Source: Caldisericota bacterium
Lineage (GTDB): Bacteria > Caldisericota > JANLFM01
DNA length: 56,233 bases
Assembly: GCA_024655865.1 (NCBI GenBank)
Contig: JANLFM010000007.1
Location: forward strand, 31,245-87,477
Reading direction: 5' to 3'
The translations under genes and the position numbers were made by a program. This document shows, one piece after another, positions 49,484-56,233 of this stretch (positions are counted from its first letter, which is position 1; each line of letters starts with the position of its first letter). The notes beneath the pieces are model-generated. The model made no database searches and was not told where the DNA came from. It saw only the letters and a program-made list of their open reading frames with translations.

Positions 49484-49834
49484 ATGATTACCGGATTGGG
49501 AATTGACCTTGTGGAGGTAAAGAGGATCAGGGAACTTACGGAGAAGTTTGGAGAGAGGTTTCTCAAAAGGGTTTTTTCGGAAAGCGAGCTCTCCTATTGC
49601 TTCTCCCATAAGGACCCCTTCCCCCACCTCGCTGTCCGGTTTGCCGCAAAAGAAGCTTTGGTAAAAGCTACGGGCTCTCCAGAGTTGGCCTTCCGCGAAA
49701 TTTCCGTAGAAAGTGAGGGAGGTGTGCCCTTGATCAAAATTCAAGGGGAGAGGCGCGAGGACCTCCTCGTTTCCTTAAGCCATACAAGGGATCATGCGGT
49801 TGCCGTAGTGCTGAAGAAAGGAGAAGGTAAATGA
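49484..49834 (+). CDS. acpS: Holo-(acyl-carrier-protein) synthase
   Basis: A 116-aa enzyme that transfers phosphopantetheine from CoA to acyl carrier protein. Motifs: GLGIDLVEVKRI (metal Asp), RFAAKEALVKATG (Glu and Lys) and VSLSHTRDHAVAVV. The ATG at 49484 gives the canonical N-terminus, yet the only strong ribosome site (AAGGAGG, 49451-49457) is 26 bases upstream and suits an in-frame ATT at 49466 better. Its stop overlaps the nnr gene start (ATGA), a common bacterial pairing. Confidence 0.93.
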   Translation: MITGLGIDLVEVKRIRELTEKFGERFLKRVFSESELSYCFSHKDPFPHLAVRFAAKEALVKATGSPELAFREISVESEGGVPLIKIQGERREDLLVSLSHTRDHAVAVVLKKGEGK

Positions 49835-51369
49835 AAGCTGTAACCCGCGAAGAGATAGCGTTCCTGGACAGAGAGGCCAGCGAAAAATATCACATTCCTT
49901 CATTAGTCCTCATGGAAAATGCTGGAAGGGCGGTAGCGGAATCCGTGCTCCGTAATTACCCTAAGGTACAAAAGATTGCCGTACTTGCGGGAAAAGGGAA
50001 CAACGCCGGGGATGGTTTTGTGGCTGCCCGTTACCTCTCGAAGAATAAGAGCGTTACACTGTTTCTCTTTGGCGATCCAGAAAGGCTGAAGGGTGACGCT
50101 TTAAGCAATTTTCAAGCGCTGAGGAGTTTTCCGGTAAAAATAGAGGAATTTCACGAGACGAGCCCGGCATTGAACTTTCCGGATTTTTCCTCCTTTGATC
50201 TTTTAATTGATGCCGTTTTTGGCACCGGTCTGAAGGGCGTGGTTGAGGAATTCTATCAAAGAATTATTGAGACCGCGAACGGCTCCGGAGTTCCCATCCT
50301 GGCTGTGGACATTCCCTCTGGACTGGATGCTAATTCCGGAAAGCCATTGCCTGTAGCCATCAGGGCCTCAACGACGGTTACCATGGGCCTGCCCAAGGTG
50401 GGGCTCCTTGCTCCCTCTGCCTATGAATTCGTGGGGGAACTGGAGGTAGCGGATATCGGCTATCCTCCGGAGTTTCTCTTCAGGGAGGGCTTGAAGGGGC
50501 ACCTTTTAGAGCCCTCTGACTTTAAAGGTTTGCTCCCCCCGAGGAAAAAGGACAGTCACAAGGGGACCTACGGAAAAGTTCTGGTGATTGCAGGTTCCCT
50601 CAGGTACCGCGGCGCAGCTAACCTTGCAGCATTTGCCTCCCTGAGGGTGGGGGCGGGGCTGGCGGTGCTCGCTTTGCCTCGGAGCCTGTGCCTGAAGAAC
50701 GTCCGTAAGCCTGATGAAGTAATCCATTTACCCCTACCGGAAACAGAGGAATACACGATTTCCCTTCAGGCCCTGGAGATGGCCTTAAACGAGGCTGAGG
50801 ATTCTAAGGCTGTGGTGCTCGGTCCGGGCCTTTCTCAACATCCTTCAACCAGGGATTTTGTCCTTAAATTTCTCAAAGAGAACCCCACTCCCACTCTCTT
50901 AGACGCTGACGGACTGAATGCCTGCGCTTCCCAGCCCGAAGTGCTCCTTTCAACCCCCGCTCCCTTGATCCTTACTCCTCATCCCGGCGAGCTCTCGCGA
51001 CTTTTAAAGGTCAAGACAGCGGAAATTCAGGAGGATCGGGTTCGGGTCTGTCTGAAGGCTGCGCTTGATTTTGATAGCATCGTGGTGCTTAAAGGGTTCC
51101 GTACGGTGATCGGGGATCCCGCCGGAAACTTTTACATCAATCCTACGGGAAATCCGGGCATGGCCTCTGGAGGGATGGGGGATGTGCTCGCAGGCACAAT
51201 TGGAGGGCTTCTTGCTCAGGGACTTACTCCTCTGGAAGCTTGCACTCTCGGGGTTTATGCTCACGGTTTAGCGGGGGATATGGTGGCTGCGGAAATGGGA
51301 GAAAGGGGGATCGTAGCCTCGGACCTCCTTCAAAAATTACCCCTCGCTTTGCGCTCCCTCCTCTCTTAA
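49831..51369 (+). CDS. nnr: Bifunctional NAD(P)HX epimerase/dehydratase
   Basis: A 512-aa fusion that repairs hydrated NADH/NADPH. The N-terminal epimerase (YjeF_N, about 1-210) has GKGNNAGDGFVAARYL and DAVFGTGLKG; the C-terminal ADP/ATP-dependent dehydratase (about 220-512) has HKGTYGKVLVIAGS, TPHPGELSRLL and NPGMASGGMGDVLAG. Length and order match the standard Nnr fusion. Translationally coupled to acpS. Confidence 0.94.
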   Translation: MKAVTREEIAFLDREASEKYHIPSLVLMENAGRAVAESVLRNYPKVQKIAVLAGKGNNAGDGFVAARYLSKNKSVTLFLFGDPERLKGDALSNFQALRSFPVKIEEFHETSPALNFPDFSSFDLLIDAVFGTGLKGVVEEFYQRIIETANGSGVPILAVDIPSGLDANSGKPLPVAIRASTTVTMGLPKVGLLAPSAYEFVGELEVADIGYPPEFLFREGLKGHLLEPSDFKGLLPPRKKDSHKGTYGKVLVIAGSLRYRGAANLAAFASLRVGAGLAVLALPRSLCLKNVRKPDEVIHLPLPETEEYTISLQALEMALNEAEDSKAVVLGPGLSQHPSTRDFVLKFLKENPTPTLLDADGLNACASQPEVLLSTPAPLILTPHPGELSRLLKVKTAEIQEDRVRVCLKAALDFDSIVVLKGFRTVIGDPAGNFYINPTGNPGMASGGMGDVLAGTIGGLLAQGLTPLEACTLGVYAHGLAGDMVAAEMGERGIVASDLLQKLPLALRSLLS

Positions 51370-51546
51370 GCAACCCTTGTCTTAGTGCATATTTCTCTAT
51401 ATTTTCGCATATTTAAAAGGATTTCAGAGGAAAACAGATATTTTCAAAAAAATTTTCCGGAATTAGGCAAAATATATTGATTTTTGCCGGAAAAAGTTGT
51501 AATTTTGACTCCGATTTTTATCTGAGGAGAAAGGAGCGAGAAAAAC

Positions 51547-51978
51547 ATGCGGACTCTCGGTACTCACATTATAATTGAATGTTCTGGCTGCAATCCAGAC
51601 ATCCTGAACGACCTGGAAGCTGTTAAGCGTATTCTGACCGAAGCTGCAATTGCAGCCAAGGCCGAGGTCAGGGAACGTGCTTTTCATCGCTTTGCTCCCC
51701 AGGGGGTATCCGGCGTGGTTGTGATCTCTGAGTCCCACCTTTCCATTCACACCTGGCCAGAGTACGGATACGCTGCTTTGGACATATACACCTGTGGGGA
51801 AAACACGATGCCCTGGAAAGCCTGCGATTTCGCTGCCAGAGAGTTTGAAGCAAAAAATATCAAAATCACGGAGATCAAAAGGGGTATCCCTGTGGGGGAA
51901 GACCTTTTCTCCCACGAAGTAAACCCGGTGGAGGAGAAAAATGTCAGGATCAGTACCCAGGTGGCAGTGGTTTCATGA
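51547..51978 (+). CDS. speD: S-adenosylmethionine decarboxylase proenzyme
   Basis: A 143-aa class 1B enzyme of the short bacterial/archaeal type. The self-cleavage site is SESHLSIHTWPE: Ser63 becomes the pyruvoyl cofactor, and the processing residues His68 and Cys83 (YTCG) are present. It makes decarboxylated SAM, the aminopropyl donor for SpeE (overlapping gene) and BpsA. The C-terminus extends about 20 residues beyond the usual end, in the part that overlaps speE by 38 bases. Confidence 0.95.
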   Translation: MRTLGTHIIIECSGCNPDILNDLEAVKRILTEAAIAAKAEVRERAFHRFAPQGVSGVVVISESHLSIHTWPEYGYAALDIYTCGENTMPWKACDFAAREFEAKNIKITEIKRGIPVGEDLFSHEVNPVEEKNVRISTQVAVVS

Positions 51979-52879
51979 CTACTTTGCGCCCACAGAGGTT
52001 CACCTCCATGGGTATAAAAGAATGCTCTTTCAGAAGGAGACTCCTTATCAGCTCCTTGAGATCGTAGATTCCCCATACTTTGGAAGAATGCTCATCCTGG
52101 ACGGGGACGTACAGTCCTCGGAAAAGGACGAATATATTTATCACGAAGCTCTGGTGCAGCCGGCAATGGTCTTACACCCAAATCCGCGCAGGGTTCTCGT
52201 AATGGGCGGAGGAGAAGGAGCTACCCTGCGTGAGGTTTTGAGGCATAAAACGGTGGAGAAGGCCTTGATGTTCGACCTCGATCCCGAAGTGGTGAACGCT
52301 TGCCGGGAGCTCCTCCCGGAATGGAGCGCTGGTGCTTTTGACGATCCGCGCACGGAACTCCACTTCGGGGATGCCAGAGCACTCCTTTTTAACTATCAGG
52401 GTGAACCCTTTGACGTGATCATCTCCGATTTGACCGACCCCTTTCAGGAGGGGCCATCCTATCTCCTCTTCACCAGGGAGTTCTTCCAGCTCGTCCGGGA
52501 AAAACTTTCTCCTCAGGGAGTGCTCGCGCTTCAGGCATCGCTTTTGAGAAATTTGACCTACGAGATGCACCGGGCAATTTGTGCCACTTTAAAAGAGGTG
52601 TTCCCCATAGTGCATTCCTATTTTGCTTATGTGCAGGCCTTTGACACCACCTGGGGGTTCGCTCTGGCTTCAAATTCCCTTGATCCCCGGGAGATCTCAC
52701 CCCAGGAAATAGACCGGCGCATTTCTTTTAGAATTTCGGGTGAGCTCAAGTACTACGACGGGGAAACTCACATTTCCCTGTTTCACCTGCCCAAGGACAT
52801 CCGCACCCTGATTTCTCAAGGGGGACCAATCATCGAGGATAAAAAACCCTTCTGGCTTCCGCGCAAGGGAAATGAATAA
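51941..52879 (+). CDS. speE: Polyamine aminopropyltransferase (spermidine synthase family)
   Basis: A 312-aa Rossmann enzyme that transfers aminopropyl groups from decarboxylated SAM to a diamine, releasing MTA. Motifs: LDGDVQSSEKDEYIYHEAL, VLVMGGGEGATLREVL and DVIISDLTDPFQEGPSYLLF (catalytic Asp). In thermophiles the acceptor may be agmatine or putrescine; the sequence does not settle which. GGAGGAG lies just before the ATG inside speD, so synthesis is coupled to the enzyme that supplies the donor. The C-terminus overlaps the MTA deaminase gene by 8 bases. Confidence 0.93.
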   Translation: MSGSVPRWQWFHDYFAPTEVHLHGYKRMLFQKETPYQLLEIVDSPYFGRMLILDGDVQSSEKDEYIYHEALVQPAMVLHPNPRRVLVMGGGEGATLREVLRHKTVEKALMFDLDPEVVNACRELLPEWSAGAFDDPRTELHFGDARALLFNYQGEPFDVIISDLTDPFQEGPSYLLFTREFFQLVREKLSPQGVLALQASLLRNLTYEMHRAICATLKEVFPIVHSYFAYVQAFDTTWGFALASNSLDPREISPQEIDRRISFRISGELKYYDGETHISLFHLPKDIRTLISQGGPIIEDKKPFWLPRKGNE

Positions 52880-54164
52880 AATCGTCCTGAAGAGAATTTC
52901 CATCCTCCCTATGACCCGGGCGGAGGACCTTCTTATTGAGGGAGACCTTCTTATTGAGGGAGATCGCATCGCTTATGTTGGTCCGCCCCGCTTTTGGCCA
53001 GAGGAAGTGGAAGTTTTCGAGGGAAATGGCAAGGTTGTCCTTCCCGGCTTCGTGAACGCCCACACCCATCTGGCGATGGTCTTCCTCAGGGGTTTCGCGG
53101 ACGATATGGCCCTGGATCGCTGGCTTAAGGAAAAAATCTGGCCCATGGAAGCGAAGCTCAAGCCCTATCACGTGTACACTTTCAGCATGCTGGGAGCGGC
53201 AGAGCTGATCGCTTCCGGAGTTACTACCTTCGCCGATATGTACTTCCACATGGATCGGGTAGCACAGGCCGTGGAGGAGACCGGGCTCAGGGCTTCCCTT
53301 TCCCAGGGAATGATCGCTCAAGGAAACCCCTTTCCTCAGGAAGTGCTCAAAAGAGGAACGGATTTTGCCGTGAAATTCCGGGGAGCGGCTCAGGGAAGGA
53401 TCACCACCATGCTTGCTCCCCATGCCCCTTATACCTGCCCTCCGGATTTCTTGAAGAGGGTCAGGGAAGTAGCTCTGAAAGAGGGTCTTCCTGTTCACAT
53501 CCACGTCAGTGAGACAAACAAGGAAGTTGAGGATTGCCTTATGGAATACGGGGTCACCCCACCGGAACTCCTTGAGAGCCTGGGTCTTTTCGATTGTTCC
53601 GTTCTGGCAGCGCACTGCGTGGTCCTAAGGGATCAGGATTTCTTTATCTTAAGGAAGGTCAAGGGAGTGGCGCACTGCCCGATATCCAACTTGAAATTGG
53701 CCTCAGGAGTGGCTCCCGTGCCTCGACTTCTGGACTGTGGGGTGAACGTAGCGCTGGGGACGGATGGCGCTTCCTCCAATAATCGCCTGGAACTCCTTCA
53801 GGAGATAAAAACTGCCTCCCTCCTGGCTAAAGGAGTGAATTTTGACCCTCTGGCGCTTCCCGCTTTTCAGACGCTCCAGATGGCAACCCTGGGAGGGGCA
53901 AAGGCGCTTTCTTTAGAGCAGGAAATAGGCACCCTGGAAGTGGGAAAAAAGGCCGACCTTGTGGTCTTCGATTTCGATACCCCACACCTTCAGCCCTGTT
54001 TCGATTACTACTCCCACCTCGTTTATTCTGCTCTGCCCTCGGACGTGCACTCCGTGATGGTCGATGGAAAATGGCTCTACAGGGATCGCCGCTTTGAAAC
54101 CCTGGACTGGGAAAGAGTAAAGAAAGAGGCCCTAAAAGCGACAAAGGAGCTAGTTCAAGGATGA
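52872..54164 (+). CDS. mtaD: 5'-methylthioadenosine/S-adenosylhomocysteine deaminase
   Basis: A 430-aa amidohydrolase that deaminates MTA to methylthioinosine. Metal and catalytic motifs: NAHTHLAMVFLRGFADD, HIHVSETNKEVED, AAHCVVL and GTDGASSNNRLE. Near the N-terminus an 18-base tandem duplication repeats DLLIEG (residues about 19-30). It overlaps speE and the phosphorylase gene, so its product passes directly to the next enzyme. Compared with the paralogue at 259, this one sits in a clear MTA context. Confidence 0.93.
   Translation: MNKIVLKRISILPMTRAEDLLIEGDLLIEGDRIAYVGPPRFWPEEVEVFEGNGKVVLPGFVNAHTHLAMVFLRGFADDMALDRWLKEKIWPMEAKLKPYHVYTFSMLGAAELIASGVTTFADMYFHMDRVAQAVEETGLRASLSQGMIAQGNPFPQEVLKRGTDFAVKFRGAAQGRITTMLAPHAPYTCPPDFLKRVREVALKEGLPVHIHVSETNKEVEDCLMEYGVTPPELLESLGLFDCSVLAAHCVVLRDQDFFILRKVKGVAHCPISNLKLASGVAPVPRLLDCGVNVALGTDGASSNNRLELLQEIKTASLLAKGVNFDPLALPAFQTLQMATLGGAKALSLEQEIGTLEVGKKADLVVFDFDTPHLQPCFDYYSHLVYSALPSDVHSVMVDGKWLYRDRRFETLDWERVKKEALKATKELVQG
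52926..52961 (+). repeat. 18-bp perfect tandem duplication in mtaD
   Basis: Two exact adjacent copies of GACCTTCTTATTGAGGGA (52926-52943, 52944-52961), adding six in-frame residues next to the first strand of the enzyme. Likely a recent replication slippage event. Confidence 0.85.
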
Positions 54165-54952
54165 AAGTGGCATTTATCGGGGGAACTGGATTCTACGAGG
54201 CTCACTTCCTCAAAGATCCCCGGGAAGTAATTGTGAGCACCCATTATGGAGAGGTGAAAACCCTTCAGGGTAAGCACGGGGATAAGGAAATCGTCTTCAT
54301 TACCAGACACGGAAAGGGCCACGCTGTCCCTCCCCACCTTGTGAATTACAGGGCGAACATCGCCTGTTTGAAGAGATTGGGCGTTAAGGCCATTCTGGCT
54401 TCTGCCGCTGTGGGTTCATTAAATATGGATATGGAACCCGGGCACCTGGTGATCCTGGATCAATTTCTGGATTTCACGAAGGGCCGTCCCAGCACCTTCT
54501 TCGATGGAGGAAAGATGCCCGTGGTGCATACCGATATGAGCTATCCTTACTGCGACTTCCTCAGGGAGACCCTGTTTAAGGCCGGGAAATCCCTGAATTT
54601 GCCTATCCATCCTTCCGGGACCTACGTCTGCACTGAGGGGCCGAGGTTCGAGTCCGCCGCCGAGATCAAAATGTTCCGCAGCCTGGGTGCCCACGTTGTG
54701 GGGATGACCGGGGTTCCCGAGGTGGTGCTAGCAAGGGAAGCGGGGATCTGCTATTCCTCCGTGGCTTTGGTGACCAATTATGCGGCGGGAATCTCCCCTA
54801 CCCTTTTGACCCACGAAGAGGTTGTAGAAATGATGAAAATCAACTCTCAAAATTTCATCAAGCTTCTTTTAAAGACCGTGGAGATGCTCCCCGAAGAGTG
54901 GCAGTGCTCCTGCGAGAAGAGGCCGGAAGCGGAGCTGATCCTTCGTGATTGA
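54161..54952 (+). CDS. Methylthioadenosine-family phosphorylase, probably methylthioinosine-specific
   Basis: A 263-aa MTAP/PNP-fold phosphorylase. Family motifs: IGGTGFYE, phosphate-site RHGKGHAVPPHLVNYRANI, ASAAVGSLN and TEGPRFESAAEI with GMTGVPE. The base-binding segment reads VTNYAAGIS. True MTA phosphorylases have Asp (TDYD) to bind adenine N6, while Asn favours 6-oxopurines. Together with mtaD immediately upstream this suggests a methylthioinosine phosphorylase giving hypoxanthine and methylthioribose-1-phosphate. It overlaps both neighbours by 4-8 bases. Confidence 0.88.
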   Translation: MKVAFIGGTGFYEAHFLKDPREVIVSTHYGEVKTLQGKHGDKEIVFITRHGKGHAVPPHLVNYRANIACLKRLGVKAILASAAVGSLNMDMEPGHLVILDQFLDFTKGRPSTFFDGGKMPVVHTDMSYPYCDFLRETLFKAGKSLNLPIHPSGTYVCTEGPRFESAAEIKMFRSLGAHVVGMTGVPEVVLAREAGICYSSVALVTNYAAGISPTLLTHEEVVEMMKINSQNFIKLLLKTVEMLPEEWQCSCEKRPEAELILRD

Positions 54953-55976
54953 GCTTCCAGTTCAGCCTTTCCGTTTCAGGAAGGGAAAGCTTTACCTATT
55001 GGATCAGAGGCTCCTTCCTCAACAAAAGGTCTGGGTGGAATGCTCAAGTGCCTTGGATGTCTTTTACGCCATTCGCCAGATGGTAGTTCGAGGGGCACCA
55101 GTAATTGGAACCGTGGCCGCTTATGGCCTGTACCTGGAAGCTCGGAGGCAAAAGAGAGAAGGAAAACTCACTAAAGAGAAGATCCAGAAAGCGGCTGCGC
55201 TTCTTTTGAGCGCTCGTCCCACAGCAGTGAACCTCGCCTGGGCTGTGGAAAGGTCCCTCAAAGCCCTTGAAGGCTCTGATGATTGGATGGAAGCCCTCCT
55301 TGAGGAAGCGCGAAGGCAGGAAGAGGAGAATATTGCCTGGACGGAAAAAATCTCCCTAATTGGGGCGGAGATCATCCCTGATAATGCTAAAATTTTGACC
55401 ATTTGCAACACCGGGCCTCTGGCTACCGGAGGATACGGCACCGCTCTGGGCGCGATCATCTTCGCTTGGAATCAGGGGAAAAAGCTGGAAATTTACGCTT
55501 GTGAGACCAGGCCTTACCTTCAGGGAGCGAGACTTACGGCCTGGGAATTGAAGCAGTTAAAAATTCCCGTGACCCTGATCACCGATGGGATGGCTGCCTG
55601 GACGATGGAGAAGAAGGGCATCAATCTGGTCCTGGTGGGGGCGGACCGCATCGCTTTAAACGGCGACACAGCCAATAAAATTGGCACCTTAGGGCTGGCG
55701 ATCCTGGCCCATCATTTCGGCATCCCCTTCTATCCCGTGGCCCCCCTTTCCAGCTTCGACCGCAATTTGAGCTCTGGGAAGGAAATTGCCATCGAAGAGA
55801 GGGATCCCCGAGAAGTTCTCTTTATCGGGAATACGCCTATCGCCCCCCAAGGGACAAAGGTTTTCAACCCGGCTTTTGACGTTACCCCCTCCAAATTGAT
55901 CACGGGAATCATCACAGAGGAGGGGCTGATCTCTCAGCCTTTGGAAAAGAACATCAGGGAGGCCTTAAAAAGGTAG
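54945..55976 (+). CDS. mtnA: Methylthioribose-1-phosphate isomerase
   Basis: A 343-aa isomerase of the methionine salvage pathway, converting methylthioribose-1-phosphate to methylthioribulose-1-phosphate. Motifs: RQMVVRGAPVIG, TICNTGPLATGGYGTALG (catalytic Cys) and GADRIALNGDTANKIGT (catalytic Asp). GTG 54945 overlaps the phosphorylase stop by 8 bases. Later salvage genes (mtnB, mtnC and so on) are not in the window. Confidence 0.94.
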   Translation: MIELPVQPFRFRKGKLYLLDQRLLPQQKVWVECSSALDVFYAIRQMVVRGAPVIGTVAAYGLYLEARRQKREGKLTKEKIQKAAALLLSARPTAVNLAWAVERSLKALEGSDDWMEALLEEARRQEEENIAWTEKISLIGAEIIPDNAKILTICNTGPLATGGYGTALGAIIFAWNQGKKLEIYACETRPYLQGARLTAWELKQLKIPVTLITDGMAAWTMEKKGINLVLVGADRIALNGDTANKIGTLGLAILAHHFGIPFYPVAPLSSFDRNLSSGKEIAIEERDPREVLFIGNTPIAPQGTKVFNPAFDVTPSKLITGIITEEGLISQPLEKNIREALKR

Positions 55977-56134
55977 TTTGGGTCTTCCAGAAAATTCTTT
56001 TGTATTTCCCGGTGAAAGCATGATAAAGGGACCTGCTCCGCTTTTGTCAGACAAAGGTTGCTCACTTACCCAGCACAAGGGCCTTTAAGCTCAAAAGGTA
56101 AATTTAGGGGGTGAATTGAACTAATAAAATTCCC

Positions 56135-56163
56135 TTGACTGGAAATATTTCATTTGCTATAAA
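56135..56163 (+). promoter_or_regulatory. Promoter of tRNA-Ile
   Basis: TTGACT (56135-56140), 17-base spacer, TATAAA (56158-56163), 13 bases before the tRNA. Confidence 0.8.
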
Positions 56164-56176
56164 AATCTTACTGAGT

Positions 56177-56233
<57 letters not shown>

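Overview
The window comes from an uncultured-looking bacterium of roughly 50% GC that I cannot place reliably. Several features point to an anaerobic, probably thermophilic lineage. A BpsA-type branched-polyamine synthase sits close to a speD-speE-MTA-salvage operon. There is an archaeo-eukaryotic primase/ATP-ligase fusion, and an S-layer-homology (SLH) anchored solute-binding protein. Monoderm-like traits (SLH, GerMN/Gmad2 lipoprotein) coexist with an exosortase locus, which is normally a diderm trait.

Layout. 1-3.4 kb: two purine-type amidohydrolases (TRZ/ATZ family, adenine deaminase). 3.5-5.4 kb: primase-ligase fusion plus an unknown partner. 5.8-7.5 kb: autoregulated MarR/aldo-keto reductase pair. 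8.0-10.2 kb: Rrf2-cysK-cysE. 10.6-13.6 kb: a CHASE3-PAS-PAS-GAF-GAF-HD-GYP sensor broken by two single-base frameshifts. 13.8-16.4 kb: MgtA-type ATPase. 16.7-20.3 kb: two tRNA-Arg genes around a GerMN/Gmad2 lipoprotein, a ZIP transporter and a SAM-hydrolase-like lipoprotein.

20.3-34.7 kb looks like an accessory island. It starts at an intact tRNA-Arg(CCT) and ends at a partial copy of that tRNA's 5' half. Its first part is a RiPP-like cassette bracketed by 22-bp direct repeats: ABC exporter, radical SAM/SPASM maturase, a 51-aa five-cysteine peptide, a membrane-anchored HExxH protease and two DppBC-like permeases. Its second part holds decayed secreted-protein genes and a compact exosortase-H-like locus with its own substrate.

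34.8-41.4 kb is a complete phosphate regulon (phoP-phoR-pstSCAB-phoU) with a four-repeat Pho box before pstS. 41.4-48.3 kb: tRNA-Glu fused closely to a PP2C phosphatase, SLH-peptide-binding protein, DppBC permeases, a sodium symporter and its tiny partner. 48.4-56 kb: bpsA, acpS, nnrDE, then speD-speE-mtaD-mtnP-like-mtnA, a unit that makes polyamines and recycles methylthioadenosine, apparently through methylthioinosine. The window ends inside tRNA-Ile.

The best candidates for something undescribed are the RiPP-like cassette (20.8-28.0 kb) and the primase-ligase/unknown pair (3.5-5.4 kb). Several genes carry single-base losses in short homopolymers, so either gene decay or consensus error affects parts of this sequence.
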